Source: Candidatus Cetobacterium colombiensis (lineage in GTDB: Bacteria > Fusobacteriota > Fusobacteriia > Fusobacteriales > Fusobacteriaceae). Taken from it: a stretch of DNA of 64,000 nucleotides. Positions within the stretch are counted from its first letter, which is position 1. Each line of letters opens with the position of its first letter. This document shows positions 17,634 to 25,997 of the stretch, in pieces. The stretch lies in assembly GCF_033962415.1 (NCBI RefSeq), contig NZ_JAVIKH010000006.1:79088-143087 (forward strand), written 5' to 3'. The notes beneath the pieces were generated by a model, which saw only the letters and a list, made by a program, of their open reading frames with translations, was not told the DNA's origin and did not search any database. Made by a program: the position numbers and the translations under genes.

Positions 17634-18491
17634 CTACTCTTTAACTCCTCCAACAGTTAAACCTCCTACAAGATATCTCGATAGACTAATGAATAGTATT
17701 ATTACTGGTACACTTGTTATCAATGCCGCTGCTGAATATGTTCCCCATTCTGCACTAAATGATCCTTGAAGGTTAACTAATCCAACTGGTAAAGTCAATT
17801 TTTCTGCTGATGTTAATATTATTCTTGCTATTACAAACTCCGACCATGCTGTCATAAAAGAAAATAGCCCTGTTATTGCTAAAGCTGGAGTTGAAACTGG
17901 TAACACTATTTTATACATAACTTGCCATACTTTGCAACCATCAATATATGCACTTTCTTCTAGAGATTTTGGAATAGTGTCAAAATAACCTTTTAACATC
18001 CACACAGAGAAAGGAACTGATACTGCCACATAAGGAATTAATAATCCTAAAAAACTATTCATTAATTTTAATTTAACTAAAATTATAAACATTGGTAGTA
18101 AAAGCATTGGTGCTGGGAACATCTGTGTTACTAAAAATGTCATCATTCCAACTTTTCTTCCCCAGAAAGAGAATCTAGAAAAAGCATACCCTGCTGTTAT
18201 TGATATAAAAACACCTATTATAGCTGTTAAACTAGAAACAATTAATGAATTTTTTAACCAAATCAATAAATCTGTTTCAAATAGAGCTTTTCTAAAATTG
18301 TCTAAAGTTGCATCTGCTGGAATTATTCTTAAACTTGTTGAAAACAGTTGATCTCCAGGTCTAAGTGCTACAGATAAAACATTTAGTAAAGGATATAAAG
18401 TTATCGCACAAAATATTATTAATATTACGTATATTCCAATTATTTTCTTCCAACTATCATTTTTTTCAAAATGAATATTTTTTTCTATCAT
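17634..18491 (-). CDS. malG: Maltodextrin ABC transporter permease (MalG-like)
   Basis: A 285-aa inner-membrane protein with about six membrane segments. The permease EAA loop that contacts the ATPase reads EESAYIDGCKVWQVMYKIVL. The C-terminal GGLTVGGVKE matches MalG, whose tail reaches into the ATPase dimer. Its ATG overlaps the malF stop by 4 bases (ATGA), with GGAGGAGT upstream. No MalK-type ATPase is encoded in the window, so the transporter must use one from elsewhere. Confidence 0.93.
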   Translation of the reverse strand: MIEKNIHFEKNDSWKKIIGIYVILIIFCAITLYPLLNVLSVALRPGDQLFSTSLRIIPADATLDNFRKALFETDLLIWLKNSLIVSSLTAIIGVFISITAGYAFSRFSFWGRKVGMMTFLVTQMFPAPMLLLPMFIILVKLKLMNSFLGLLIPYVAVSVPFSVWMLKGYFDTIPKSLEESAYIDGCKVWQVMYKIVLPVSTPALAITGLFSFMTAWSEFVIARIILTSAEKLTLPVGLVNLQGSFSAEWGTYSAAALITSVPVIILFISLSRYLVGGLTVGGVKE

Positions 18492-19378
18492 ATTGACTCC
18501 TCCTTAAAAATATTACTTTTCTTTACGTAAATTATAGAGAAAATCAATAAGAAAGCAAATATAAGTACTGAATATGCTGCTGCAAATCCATATCTATAGA
18601 AATTAAACGCCAATCTATAAACATCTGTTACCAATATTTGAGTTTCTTTATTTCCATATCCTCCAGCTAAGATAATTATGATATTTAACATATTGAATGT
18701 CCAAATTGTTCCTAAAATTATTGCTGGTGTCAATGTTGGCTTTAAAAGAGGTAATGTTATATCCTTAAATTTTCTCCAAGGACTTGCACCATCAATATCT
18801 GCTGCTTCATACAAATCAGCTGATATTGATTGTAATCCACCTAAAGAGATCATCATCATAAAAGGAAATCCAAGCCAAATATTTGTTATAATTGCTGCAT
18901 AGAATGTTAATTGAGGATCACTTAACCAAGGAAGATTTTCTATTCCAAACCATCCTAACATTAAATTGATAGCTCCAAAATTTTGATTAAACATACCTTT
19001 CCAAGTAAGGGCTGCTATATATTGAGGCATCGCCCAAGGAATTATAAGAAAAACTCTTAAAATTGACTTTCCTGGAAGTTTTCTATTTAATAATATAGCT
19101 AAAAATAATCCAATCGTCACATGAAAAAATACGTTTACAAAAGTCCAAATTATAGTTCTTATAAATGTTGATAAAACCTCTGGATCTTGAAATACTCTAA
19201 TATAGTTTTGTAAACCTACAAAACCAGGATTTTTAAATGTTCTTAAACTCATATTTGTAAGAGATAACCAAAACCCATATCCTAGAGGATAAAAAACCAT
19301 TATAGCCATAACTATAAATGCTGGTGCTATGAATAAATACGGGGTATTTTTACCTACTAGTCTTCCTTTTCCACTCAT
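18488..19378 (-). CDS. malF: Maltodextrin ABC transporter permease (MalF-like)
   Basis: A 296-aa inner-membrane permease when started at the ATG at 19378, which has AAAGGAGAAAG. A TTG at 19420 would lengthen the frame but falls inside a stable stem-loop and lacks a site. Six to seven membrane segments are visible. The EAA loop reads YEAADIDGASPWRKFKDITL. It partners with MalG at the membrane. It is translationally coupled to malG by a 4-base overlap. Confidence 0.93.
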   Translation of the reverse strand: MSGKGRLVGKNTPYLFIAPAFIVMAIMVFYPLGYGFWLSLTNMSLRTFKNPGFVGLQNYIRVFQDPEVLSTFIRTIIWTFVNVFFHVTIGLFLAILLNRKLPGKSILRVFLIIPWAMPQYIAALTWKGMFNQNFGAINLMLGWFGIENLPWLSDPQLTFYAAIITNIWLGFPFMMMISLGGLQSISADLYEAADIDGASPWRKFKDITLPLLKPTLTPAIILGTIWTFNMLNIIIILAGGYGNKETQILVTDVYRLAFNFYRYGFAAAYSVLIFAFLLIFSIIYVKKSNIFKEESI

Positions 19379-19399
19379 AATCTTTCTCCTTTCAATTTT

Positions 19400-19425
19400 A
19401 GAGGTTGGATTTTTATCCAACCTCT
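19400..19425 (-). other. Stem-loop between malE and malF
   Basis: AGAGGTTGGAT pairs with ATCCAACCTCT across four bases, an 11-bp perfect stem. In the transcribed direction no T run follows. It therefore probably protects the upstream malE message and lowers malF expression rather than ending transcription fully. On the other strand it does have a T run. Confidence 0.65.
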
Positions 19426-19437
19426 TTTTTATTTTAA

Positions 19438-20676
19438 TTACTCACCTTTTATTATTTTGATTCCTTCTTCAGCATCTTTTTGCATCTTTTTAGCTGCATC
19501 TTCTGGAGTCATATTTCCATTTAAAACAGCTTCTAAGTTTGGTCTTACAGCATCCCAAATTGCTCTCATTTCTGGTACAACTGGCATTGGTACTGTATAT
19601 TTTATTGTTTCAATTGAATCTTGCATTAATTTATCATTTTTAACTTGAGGTAACTCTCTTGCAGCTTCTATTCCTGGAGCTTGCGATTGATTTAAAGAGA
19701 TCTCTGCATTAATTTCTGGAGAGAAAATATAATCAAAGAATTTATTTAAAGCTTCTGTTTTCTTATCTGATGTATTTTCTGATAATGAATATCCCTTAGA
19801 TGCATTTGTAAATAGTGCATAACCATTTTTTGATGGAATAGGCATTGGAGCAACTCCTAAGTTTATTCCTGCATCCTCATATTCTTTCCAAGACCAAGCA
19901 CCATTTAATATCATAGCTGCTTTCTTTTGTTTAAATAATTGAGAAGCGATATCATAATCCATTCCAGCTTCTCCTAATTCATACTTAGTTCTTATATCTT
20001 TTACAAAAGTTAAAGCGTCTACCATAGCTTTATTATCTAAAGTAGGATTATTTTTAGCATCAAAAATTTCTCCTCCAAATCCACTATAGAATCCTACGAA
20101 CCAGAATGGTTCTTTTTCATTATATAAGAATCCATATTTAGAATCTGCTTTATCTTTTGGATTTACTGATCTATTTGCTTTTGCAACTTCTACAAACTCT
20201 TCCCAAGTTTTAGGTGCAGTTTTTACTAAATCTTTATTATATAAAAGAGCAATTTGATTTCCTAAGAATTCAGGTAATAAATATAATTGATTATCATACA
20301 TACCACTTTTTAAAGCCCCTTCATTAAATTTCTTAATTAAATCTTTCGATACAACTTTATCAATAGGTTTAATTAAGTCAGAAACCATAAATATACCTAT
20401 ATTGTCATTTGGACCATAAACTACATCTGGACCTTGTCCTGCTAGCGATGCATTTTGAAACTGTGTTCTTAAATCTTCATTTGAATAGTGAACTACATTT
20501 ACTTTTACATCTGGATTTTTTTTCATAAACTCATCTACTATTTTTATATAAGTAGGTCTTACTGCTGGCTCCATTTGTTCCCACAGTGTTATTTCAGTGG
20601 CTTTTCCTAAAGCTATTGTTGAAAATAATGTTCCTGCCGCTAGCATTAATAGCGGTTTTTTTAAAGTGTTTCTCAT
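19438..20676 (-). CDS. malE: Maltodextrin-binding periplasmic protein (MalE-like)
   Basis: A 412-aa extracytoplasmic binding protein. The signal peptide is MRNTLKKPLLMLAAGTLFS plus TIALGKA. The mature part begins ITLWEQMEPAVRPTYIKIVD, a family-1 solute-binding start, and contains GPDVVYGPND and AAMILNGAWSWKEYEDAGI as in maltose-binding proteins. It delivers maltodextrins to MalFG in the inner membrane. It is the first gene of the leftward operon and has a CAAGGAGGGG ribosome site. Substrate assignment rests on neighbours (maltoporin, malQ, glgP). Confidence 0.9.
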   Translation of the reverse strand: MRNTLKKPLLMLAAGTLFSTIALGKATEITLWEQMEPAVRPTYIKIVDEFMKKNPDVKVNVVHYSNEDLRTQFQNASLAGQGPDVVYGPNDNIGIFMVSDLIKPIDKVVSKDLIKKFNEGALKSGMYDNQLYLLPEFLGNQIALLYNKDLVKTAPKTWEEFVEVAKANRSVNPKDKADSKYGFLYNEKEPFWFVGFYSGFGGEIFDAKNNPTLDNKAMVDALTFVKDIRTKYELGEAGMDYDIASQLFKQKKAAMILNGAWSWKEYEDAGINLGVAPMPIPSKNGYALFTNASKGYSLSENTSDKKTEALNKFFDYIFSPEINAEISLNQSQAPGIEAARELPQVKNDKLMQDSIETIKYTVPMPVVPEMRAIWDAVRPNLEAVLNGNMTPEDAAKKMQKDAEEGIKIIKGE

Positions 20677-20697
20677 ATTTTACCCCTCCTTGATTTT

Positions 20698-20750
20698 TGT
20701 TGTACTTTAAATACAACAATATTATTACCTCATTTTCTTTCTTAAGTCAA
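20698..20750 (-). promoter_or_regulatory. malE promoter and TrmB-type operator
   Basis: On the minus strand TTGACT (20745-20750) and TAATAA (20722-20727) are 17 bp apart. Directly downstream lies TGTTGTA-N7-TACAACA (20698-20718). The same inverted repeat with the same 7-bp spacer occurs in front of the maltoporin gene. Binding there would block transcription. Confidence 0.75.
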
Positions 20751-20819
20751 TACATTTTTAATAAAAAAGTGTATTTTTTTTATTTTTTATGTTTTTTTTA
20801 AGAAATTTTAGTTTTATTA

Positions 20820-20881
20820 TTGACAAATTTAAAAAAATGTTATAAATATATTAGTGTGAATGTTGTAAGTAATTTACAACA
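20820..20881 (+). promoter_or_regulatory. Maltoporin promoter and TrmB-type operator
   Basis: TTGACA (20820-20825) is followed by TAAATA at 20843-20848 (17-bp spacer; TATAAA at 20841 is an alternative). Downstream is TGTTGTA-N7-TACAACA (20861-20881), matching the malE operator in both arms and spacing. Confidence 0.75.
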
Positions 20882-20913
20882 AATAAAAAATAAATACAGG
20901 GGGAGTCAAAATT

Positions 20914-22365
20914 ATGAAAATTAACAAAGTTCTTACACTTTTATCTTGTATCATCCTTGCAGGAACAGTTGGGGAAAAAACTTTCGCCAAAGAGGTAGTT
21001 CAAGCTCCTGAAGTTATCGAAACTTCTCACGACGTTACAACTCTAGAAGATAGAATCGCTAAGTTAGAGTATAATCAAGAGCACCCTAGCTTTGAATTCC
21101 ACGGTTATGGAAGATCAGGTTTACTTTTAAATGCTAATAACGATTTAAAAAAAGGAAAAGTTTTCAATAAGAATGGTGTAGGAAGACTTGGTAACGAAAG
21201 TGATACTTATATAGAAGCTGAATTAGTTAAAAACTTCTATCTTGATAATGGTTCTTGGGCTAAGTGGCATATTATGTTTGCTAAAGGAACTGATGATTAC
21301 AATGATTGGAATGACGGTGTTGCTTTAAGACAAGCTTATGCTGAAATGGGAAATCTTCCAATTTTTTCTGGAGCTTTCAAAGAATCTGTAATTTGGGCTG
21401 GTAAAAGATTCTATAATAGAAGAGATATTCATATCACAGACTATTACTTCACAGATTATTCAGGAACTGGAGCTGGAATAGATAATATTAAAGTTGGAGA
21501 AGGAATGTTAGATTTAGGAGTTATAGCTAGAGATTACAATAGTTATGATACTGCTGGTTTAATTGATAATTCTTCTACTGAAGACGGTTTAAATGTTGTA
21601 AACTTACTTGCTAGATATGACATTGGATCTTGGGAGATTGATTTAGGTGCTGCTTTCTCTAGCGATAATAAAAATAGAACAGTTGATAACGAACACGGAG
21701 AATACACTAAATACGACGCTGCAGACTATGGAGTTCAATTGGGAGTATTCTATAATACACCTGGATACTACTGGAGCGGAAAAGGATTCTCGAAAATTTT
21801 TGGACAAGTTGGATATGGACTTAATGCAGGAGATGGTTTAGGTACTGCTGGTAGAGGAGCTGAAAACAATTTAGATGATGCTTTATCTGCTAGATTAGGA
21901 ACTTTTGGAGTTTATCCTATCAATGAAAAGTGGGATTTATTCACAACAGTTGTTGCTCAACATAATAAAAATAGTAAATTTAATTACAACCCTACATTAT
22001 TAGATCCTGAATTAGATACTTACTCTGTAGAAGTAAATGGATTAAAATCAACTTGGGTTAGTGCTGTTGCAAGACCAGTTTATAAAATTAACGAAAACTT
22101 TGAGCTTCAATTTGAAGCTGGTTACTATTATGTAACTGAAGAAAAAGATAATGGACATAAAGCTAATGGAAACCTTTACAAACTTACATTTGCACCAACA
22201 TTTAAGTTAAACTCAAATGATTTCTGGGCTAGACCTGAAATAAGAACATTTGTTACTTGGGCAGGATGGGATAACGATTATAAAAAATCTTTCCAACCTG
22301 AGTTAAATTCTTACAGCAGTAAAAATGGTGTAAACGTTGGAGTTCAAGCTGAAGTTTGGTTCTAA
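20914..22365 (+). CDS. lamB: Maltoporin (LamB-family outer-membrane porin)
   Basis: A 483-aa protein with a signal peptide (cleavage near ...GEKTFA) and a short coiled-coil-like stretch (LEDRIAKLEYNQEH) before the barrel. The barrel begins FEFHGYGRSGLLLN, and WAGKRFYNRRDIHITDYYF followed by SGTGAGI is the LamB hallmark. The C-terminus ends in phenylalanine (AEVWF). It forms trimeric maltodextrin-selective channels in the outer membrane. It is transcribed divergently from malE with a matching operator. The ribosome site is GGGGGAG. Confidence 0.94.
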   Translation: MKINKVLTLLSCIILAGTVGEKTFAKEVVQAPEVIETSHDVTTLEDRIAKLEYNQEHPSFEFHGYGRSGLLLNANNDLKKGKVFNKNGVGRLGNESDTYIEAELVKNFYLDNGSWAKWHIMFAKGTDDYNDWNDGVALRQAYAEMGNLPIFSGAFKESVIWAGKRFYNRRDIHITDYYFTDYSGTGAGIDNIKVGEGMLDLGVIARDYNSYDTAGLIDNSSTEDGLNVVNLLARYDIGSWEIDLGAAFSSDNKNRTVDNEHGEYTKYDAADYGVQLGVFYNTPGYYWSGKGFSKIFGQVGYGLNAGDGLGTAGRGAENNLDDALSARLGTFGVYPINEKWDLFTTVVAQHNKNSKFNYNPTLLDPELDTYSVEVNGLKSTWVSAVARPVYKINENFELQFEAGYYYVTEEKDNGHKANGNLYKLTFAPTFKLNSNDFWARPEIRTFVTWAGWDNDYKKSFQPELNSYSSKNGVNVGVQAEVWF

Positions 22366-22410
22366 TAATAATATTCTAATAAAGTGATTTTCAAAATATA
22401 AATTCTCTTT

Positions 22411-22437
22411 GAGGCACCTTCCTCCCGTTGGTGCCTC
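22411..22437 (+). other. Stem-loop between the maltoporin gene and malQ
   Basis: GAGGCACC pairs with GGTGCCTC across an 11-base loop, unusually GC-rich for this genome. No clear T run follows. It may protect the porin message and limit read-through into malQ. Confidence 0.6.
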
Positions 22438-22464
22438 ATAATAAATTTAAAGTGAGGTATTTTT

Positions 22465-23964
22465 ATGAAAGATAGATCAAGCGGTATTCTTTTACACATA
22501 ACATCACTACCTGGAAAATATGGAATTGGTGACTTTGGAAAATGTGCCTATGAGTTTGTTGATTTTTTAAAAGAAAGTCATCAAAAATATTGGCAAATTC
22601 TTCCAATGGGAGTAACTGGTTACGGTGATTCTCCTTATCAATCCTTTTCAGCTTTTGCAGGAAATCCATATTTTATAGATTTAGATTCTTTAGTTAAAAT
22701 GAATCTTTTAACTGAAGCTGACCTTAAACCTTTAATAGATTTAAATCTTATATCTAATATTCAATATGATAAATTATATATTGAAAGATATAAAGTTTTA
22801 AAAAAAGCTTTCACAAACTTTAAAGAAAATTCTTCATTAAATATCTTAACAAATTTTAAAAATAAAAATATTTGGTGGCTAGATAATTATGCCCTTTATA
22901 TGGCTATAAAAAATAAATTTAATGGAAAATCTTGGCTCGAATGGCCTAAAAATTATAAATTTAGAGATAAAGAAACTTTGAGAAAAGCTAGAATTGAACT
23001 TCAAGAAGAGATTGAATATCATATTTTTTTACAATATCTTTTTGATAAACAATGGAAAGATTTAAAACAATATGCAAATGAGAATAATATAAAAATTATT
23101 GGAGATATTCCTATTTTTATAGCTACAGATAGTGCTGATACTTGGGAAAATCCTAAAATGTTTTATTTTGATAAAAAACTTCAACCGAAAAAAGTTGCTG
23201 GTTGTCCTCCAGATGCTTTTAGTGCCGATGGTCAACTTTGGGGAAATGTTCTTTACAATTGGAAAAATATTGAAAATGATAACTTTAAATGGTGGATTAA
23301 AAGAGTTAAAAGTTGTTTTAAGCTTTATGATACAGTTAGAATTGATCATTTTAGAGGATTTGAATCTTTTTGGGCTATTCCCGCTAAAGCTAAAACTGCA
23401 CGATTTGGTAAATGGGAAAAAGGTCCTGGTATGAAACTTTTTTATGCTATTAAAAAATCTCTAGGTGATTTAGATATTATTGCTGAAGATTTAGGTTTTT
23501 TAACTTCTAAAGTTCACAAACTTTTAAAAGATTCAGGTTATCCTGGAATGAAAATTCTTGAGTTTGCATTTGATTCTAGAGAAGAAAGTGACTACCTACC
23601 TCATAAATATCCTAAAAAAAGTGTAGCCTACACTGGAACTCATGACAATCAAACTGTTGTTGGTTGGTATAAAACTGTAAATGACAAAGATAAAAAATTT
23701 TGTGATGAGTATTTAGACGACTTTTTAAAAAATATCAATTCTAAAACAGAAACTATTAACTGGAAATTTATTGAAGCTCTTTGGAGCTCAAATTCTAATT
23801 TAGTTATCGCTCCTATGCAAGATTTTTTAGGTTTAGATGATTCTAGTAGAATGAACACCCCTTCAACTTTAGGTGGAAACTGGATTTGGAGATTCGATTC
23901 TAACCTATTAAATAAAGAACTTTCTAAAAAAATATCCTCAATTACAACTCAATATAAACGTTAA
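22465..23964 (+). CDS. malQ: 4-alpha-glucanotransferase (amylomaltase)
   Basis: A 499-aa GH77 enzyme. It begins SSGILLHITSLPGKYGIGD, then QILPMGVTGYGDSPYQSFSA. The catalytic nucleophile is the Asp in TVRIDHFRGFESFW, the acid/base Glu lies in IIAEDLG, and the third Asp in TGTHDNQTVVGW. It transfers maltosyl units between maltodextrins in the cytoplasm, feeding GlgP. GTGAGGT precedes the ATG. It follows the maltoporin gene after a stem-loop, so part of its expression may come from that promoter. Confidence 0.96.
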   Translation: MKDRSSGILLHITSLPGKYGIGDFGKCAYEFVDFLKESHQKYWQILPMGVTGYGDSPYQSFSAFAGNPYFIDLDSLVKMNLLTEADLKPLIDLNLISNIQYDKLYIERYKVLKKAFTNFKENSSLNILTNFKNKNIWWLDNYALYMAIKNKFNGKSWLEWPKNYKFRDKETLRKARIELQEEIEYHIFLQYLFDKQWKDLKQYANENNIKIIGDIPIFIATDSADTWENPKMFYFDKKLQPKKVAGCPPDAFSADGQLWGNVLYNWKNIENDNFKWWIKRVKSCFKLYDTVRIDHFRGFESFWAIPAKAKTARFGKWEKGPGMKLFYAIKKSLGDLDIIAEDLGFLTSKVHKLLKDSGYPGMKILEFAFDSREESDYLPHKYPKKSVAYTGTHDNQTVVGWYKTVNDKDKKFCDEYLDDFLKNINSKTETINWKFIEALWSSNSNLVIAPMQDFLGLDDSSRMNTPSTLGGNWIWRFDSNLLNKELSKKISSITTQYKR

Positions 23965-23991
23965 AAAAAGTGAGAGTAACTCTCACTTTTT
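23965..23991. terminator. Bidirectional terminator after malQ
   Basis: AAAAAGTGAGAG pairs with CTCTCACTTTTT across TAA. It serves malQ and the convergent methyltransferase-like gene. Confidence 0.88.
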
Positions 23992-24489
23992 TAATATCAC
24001 ATTTATATATTCTTCTTTATTTTCTATATCTAAAATATTAAATTCAGTAAATGCAACTAAATCTACCAGTTCCTTTTCTGTAAAACAAGTATGCCATTCT
24101 CCATCTTTAAAATAGTCATTTTCTCCAAATCTAAAACTAAGGTATAGTAATCCTCTTTCTATTAAAACTTCATAAAATTTATTTAAAACACAGTACAAAT
24201 CTAAACGATCAAGGTGTAAAAGATTATCTATTGCCCAAATTCCAATAAATCTCTCTCTATCTTTTAATCCTCTAGCTAATTTTACTATATTCTCTTTAGA
24301 CTTAGTTTCATAAATCTCAGTTTCACTATAAGAATCTAACTTTAGATGTTCTATACTATGACCTCTTTGTAAAAAGAAATCATTTACTACATCTCCTCTA
24401 GGTTCTAATGTTAAAACCTTTCCACGCTTTAATAATTTTTTTTCAAAATTATTAACTTCTTTTAATTTATTACTCGTCCCATGGTACAC
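23983..24489 (-). CDS. Methyltransferase-fold protein with degenerate SAM motif
   Basis: A 168-aa protein resembling short class I methyltransferases of the TehB-like type. GIWAIDNLLHLDRLDL, RGLLYLSFRFGENDYFKDG and WHTCFTEKELVDL follow the family order. The glycine-rich SAM motif (usually LDxGxGxG) reads VLTLEPRGDVVNDFF, so cofactor binding is doubtful. The start is a GTG close behind AAGGAGG, with short spacing. It may be an inactive or repurposed member. Neighbours give no clue. Confidence 0.65.
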   Translation of the reverse strand: MYHGTSNKLKEVNNFEKKLLKRGKVLTLEPRGDVVNDFFLQRGHSIEHLKLDSYSETEIYETKSKENIVKLARGLKDRERFIGIWAIDNLLHLDRLDLYCVLNKFYEVLIERGLLYLSFRFGENDYFKDGEWHTCFTEKELVDLVAFTEFNILDIENKEEYINVILKK

Positions 24490-24594
24490 AACCTCCTTAT
24501 TTTTTAAACTCTCCCTTATATTTATATACTATTTTTTGATAGTTTTTCCTTGCCATTTATGTTAAAATCCATATAAAGTTTTAGGGAGGATTAT

Positions 24595-25206
24595 ATGATT
24601 ATATTTAAAAATATTGATTTAAAATTTAATGATAAAACTGTTTTAAAAAATTTTAATTTAACTATTGAAGAGGGTGAAAAAGTTTTAATAGCTGGTGTTT
24701 CAGGAAAAGGAAAAACAACACTTTTAAAAATACTTCTTGGATTTACACTTCCTAGTTCTGGAAGCGTTTTTGTTGATGATTTAGAAATAAATGAAAAAAA
24801 TATAGATAAAATAAGAAGTAAAATTGGTTACATGCCACAATCAACTCCTTTTTTTAATATGAACGTGGAGAAACTAATCCACACAATTTTAAACTACAAG
24901 CAAAATTCAAATATTACTTTAGATACCAATAAACTTATAAACACCTTAAAGGAATTTAATCTAGATGTCGGTATTTTATCTAAAGATATAAGTCAATTAT
25001 CTGGAGGAGAAAAGCAACGTTTAGCTTTCGTCATTACTATTTTATTAGATAGAAAAATATGGGTTTTAGATGAAATAACTTCATCTTTAGATCAAGATAT
25101 GAAAGAAAAAGTAACTGAATATATTTTAAATAGCAATAAAACTATAATTTTAGTATCTCACGATAATACTGATGCACTTAATAAATTCAGGAGAGTGATT
25201 TTATAA
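24595..25206 (+). CDS. ABC transporter ATPase (FetA/YbbL-like)
   Basis: A 203-aa single nucleotide-binding domain. Walker A is GVSGKGKTT, the signature LSGGEKQR, Walker B IWVLDE, and the H-loop LVSHD. Its stop codon shares one base with the start of the next gene, an UPF0014 permease, so the two form one transporter. The E. coli pair FetAB (YbbL-YbbM) is linked to iron export and oxidative-stress resistance. The substrate here is inferred from that pair. Confidence 0.85.
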   Translation: MIIFKNIDLKFNDKTVLKNFNLTIEEGEKVLIAGVSGKGKTTLLKILLGFTLPSSGSVFVDDLEINEKNIDKIRSKIGYMPQSTPFFNMNVEKLIHTILNYKQNSNITLDTNKLINTLKEFNLDVGILSKDISQLSGGEKQRLAFVITILLDRKIWVLDEITSSLDQDMKEKVTEYILNSNKTIILVSHDNTDALNKFRRVIL

Positions 25207-25988
25207 TGGCCCAAGACATTTTTTTACCTAATTTACTTTATTTTGGTATTTTTTTAATTCCAATTTTTTATATTATGAACTATTTAGAAATTAGAATGAT
25301 TTCAAATGTAATTAAATCTATTTTTAGAATGTTTATTCAACTTATGCTAGTAGGAGTTTATCTACACTATATTCTTTCTATAAATAACACATGGATAAAT
25401 TTAGCCTACTTATGTCTTATGACGTTTGCCTGTACTTTTACAGTTGTTAGAGATGTTAAAATTAATCATTTTAAATTTTATATCATCGTTACTTTTGCTA
25501 CAGCAATTCCCCTTGTTCTTAATATGTTAATTTTTTCAGAACTTCTTTTAAATTTAAAAGATCCTTTTGATGCAATATATTTAATTCCAATCTCTGGAAT
25601 GATTTTAGGAAATACTTTAAATGGAATGATTGTTACTATAAATGATTTTTTAAATAACTTAAACTTACATGAAGATAGTTATCTTTTATCTTTATCTTTT
25701 GGAGCAACTAAACTAGAAGCTTTAAAACCATTTATTGCCAGTGCAATAACACTTGCATTTAAACCTTCTGTTGCCACTATGGCAAATGTTGGATTAGTTT
25801 CTCTTCCAGGGATGATGACAGGACAAATTTTAGGTGGTTCCCTTCCCACTGTTGCAATTAAGTATCAAATTGCTATAATGATTGCCCTTTTCATCTGTAG
25901 ATTTTTATCTTCATTTATTCTTCTTTATTTTTGCACTATAAACTTTTTTGATAAATATTCTATTTTTACTCTCAGAAATAGAAATTAG
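25206..25988 (+). CDS. UPF0014 permease (FetB/YbbM-like)
   Basis: A 260-aa inner-membrane protein with about seven segments. The UPF0014 family is recognisable from VYLHYILS, the region PISGMILGNTLNGMIVTIN, LSFGATKLEALKPF, and VGLVSLPGMMTGQILGG. It starts on the last base of the ATPase gene (TAATG), so they are translationally coupled. In E. coli the pair exports iron. An amino-acid permease follows after 9 bases. Confidence 0.87.
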   Translation: MAQDIFLPNLLYFGIFLIPIFYIMNYLEIRMISNVIKSIFRMFIQLMLVGVYLHYILSINNTWINLAYLCLMTFACTFTVVRDVKINHFKFYIIVTFATAIPLVLNMLIFSELLLNLKDPFDAIYLIPISGMILGNTLNGMIVTINDFLNNLNLHEDSYLLSLSFGATKLEALKPFIASAITLAFKPSVATMANVGLVSLPGMMTGQILGGSLPTVAIKYQIAIMIALFICRFLSSFILLYFCTINFFDKYSIFTLRNRN

Positions 25989-25997
25989 GAGGATTTT

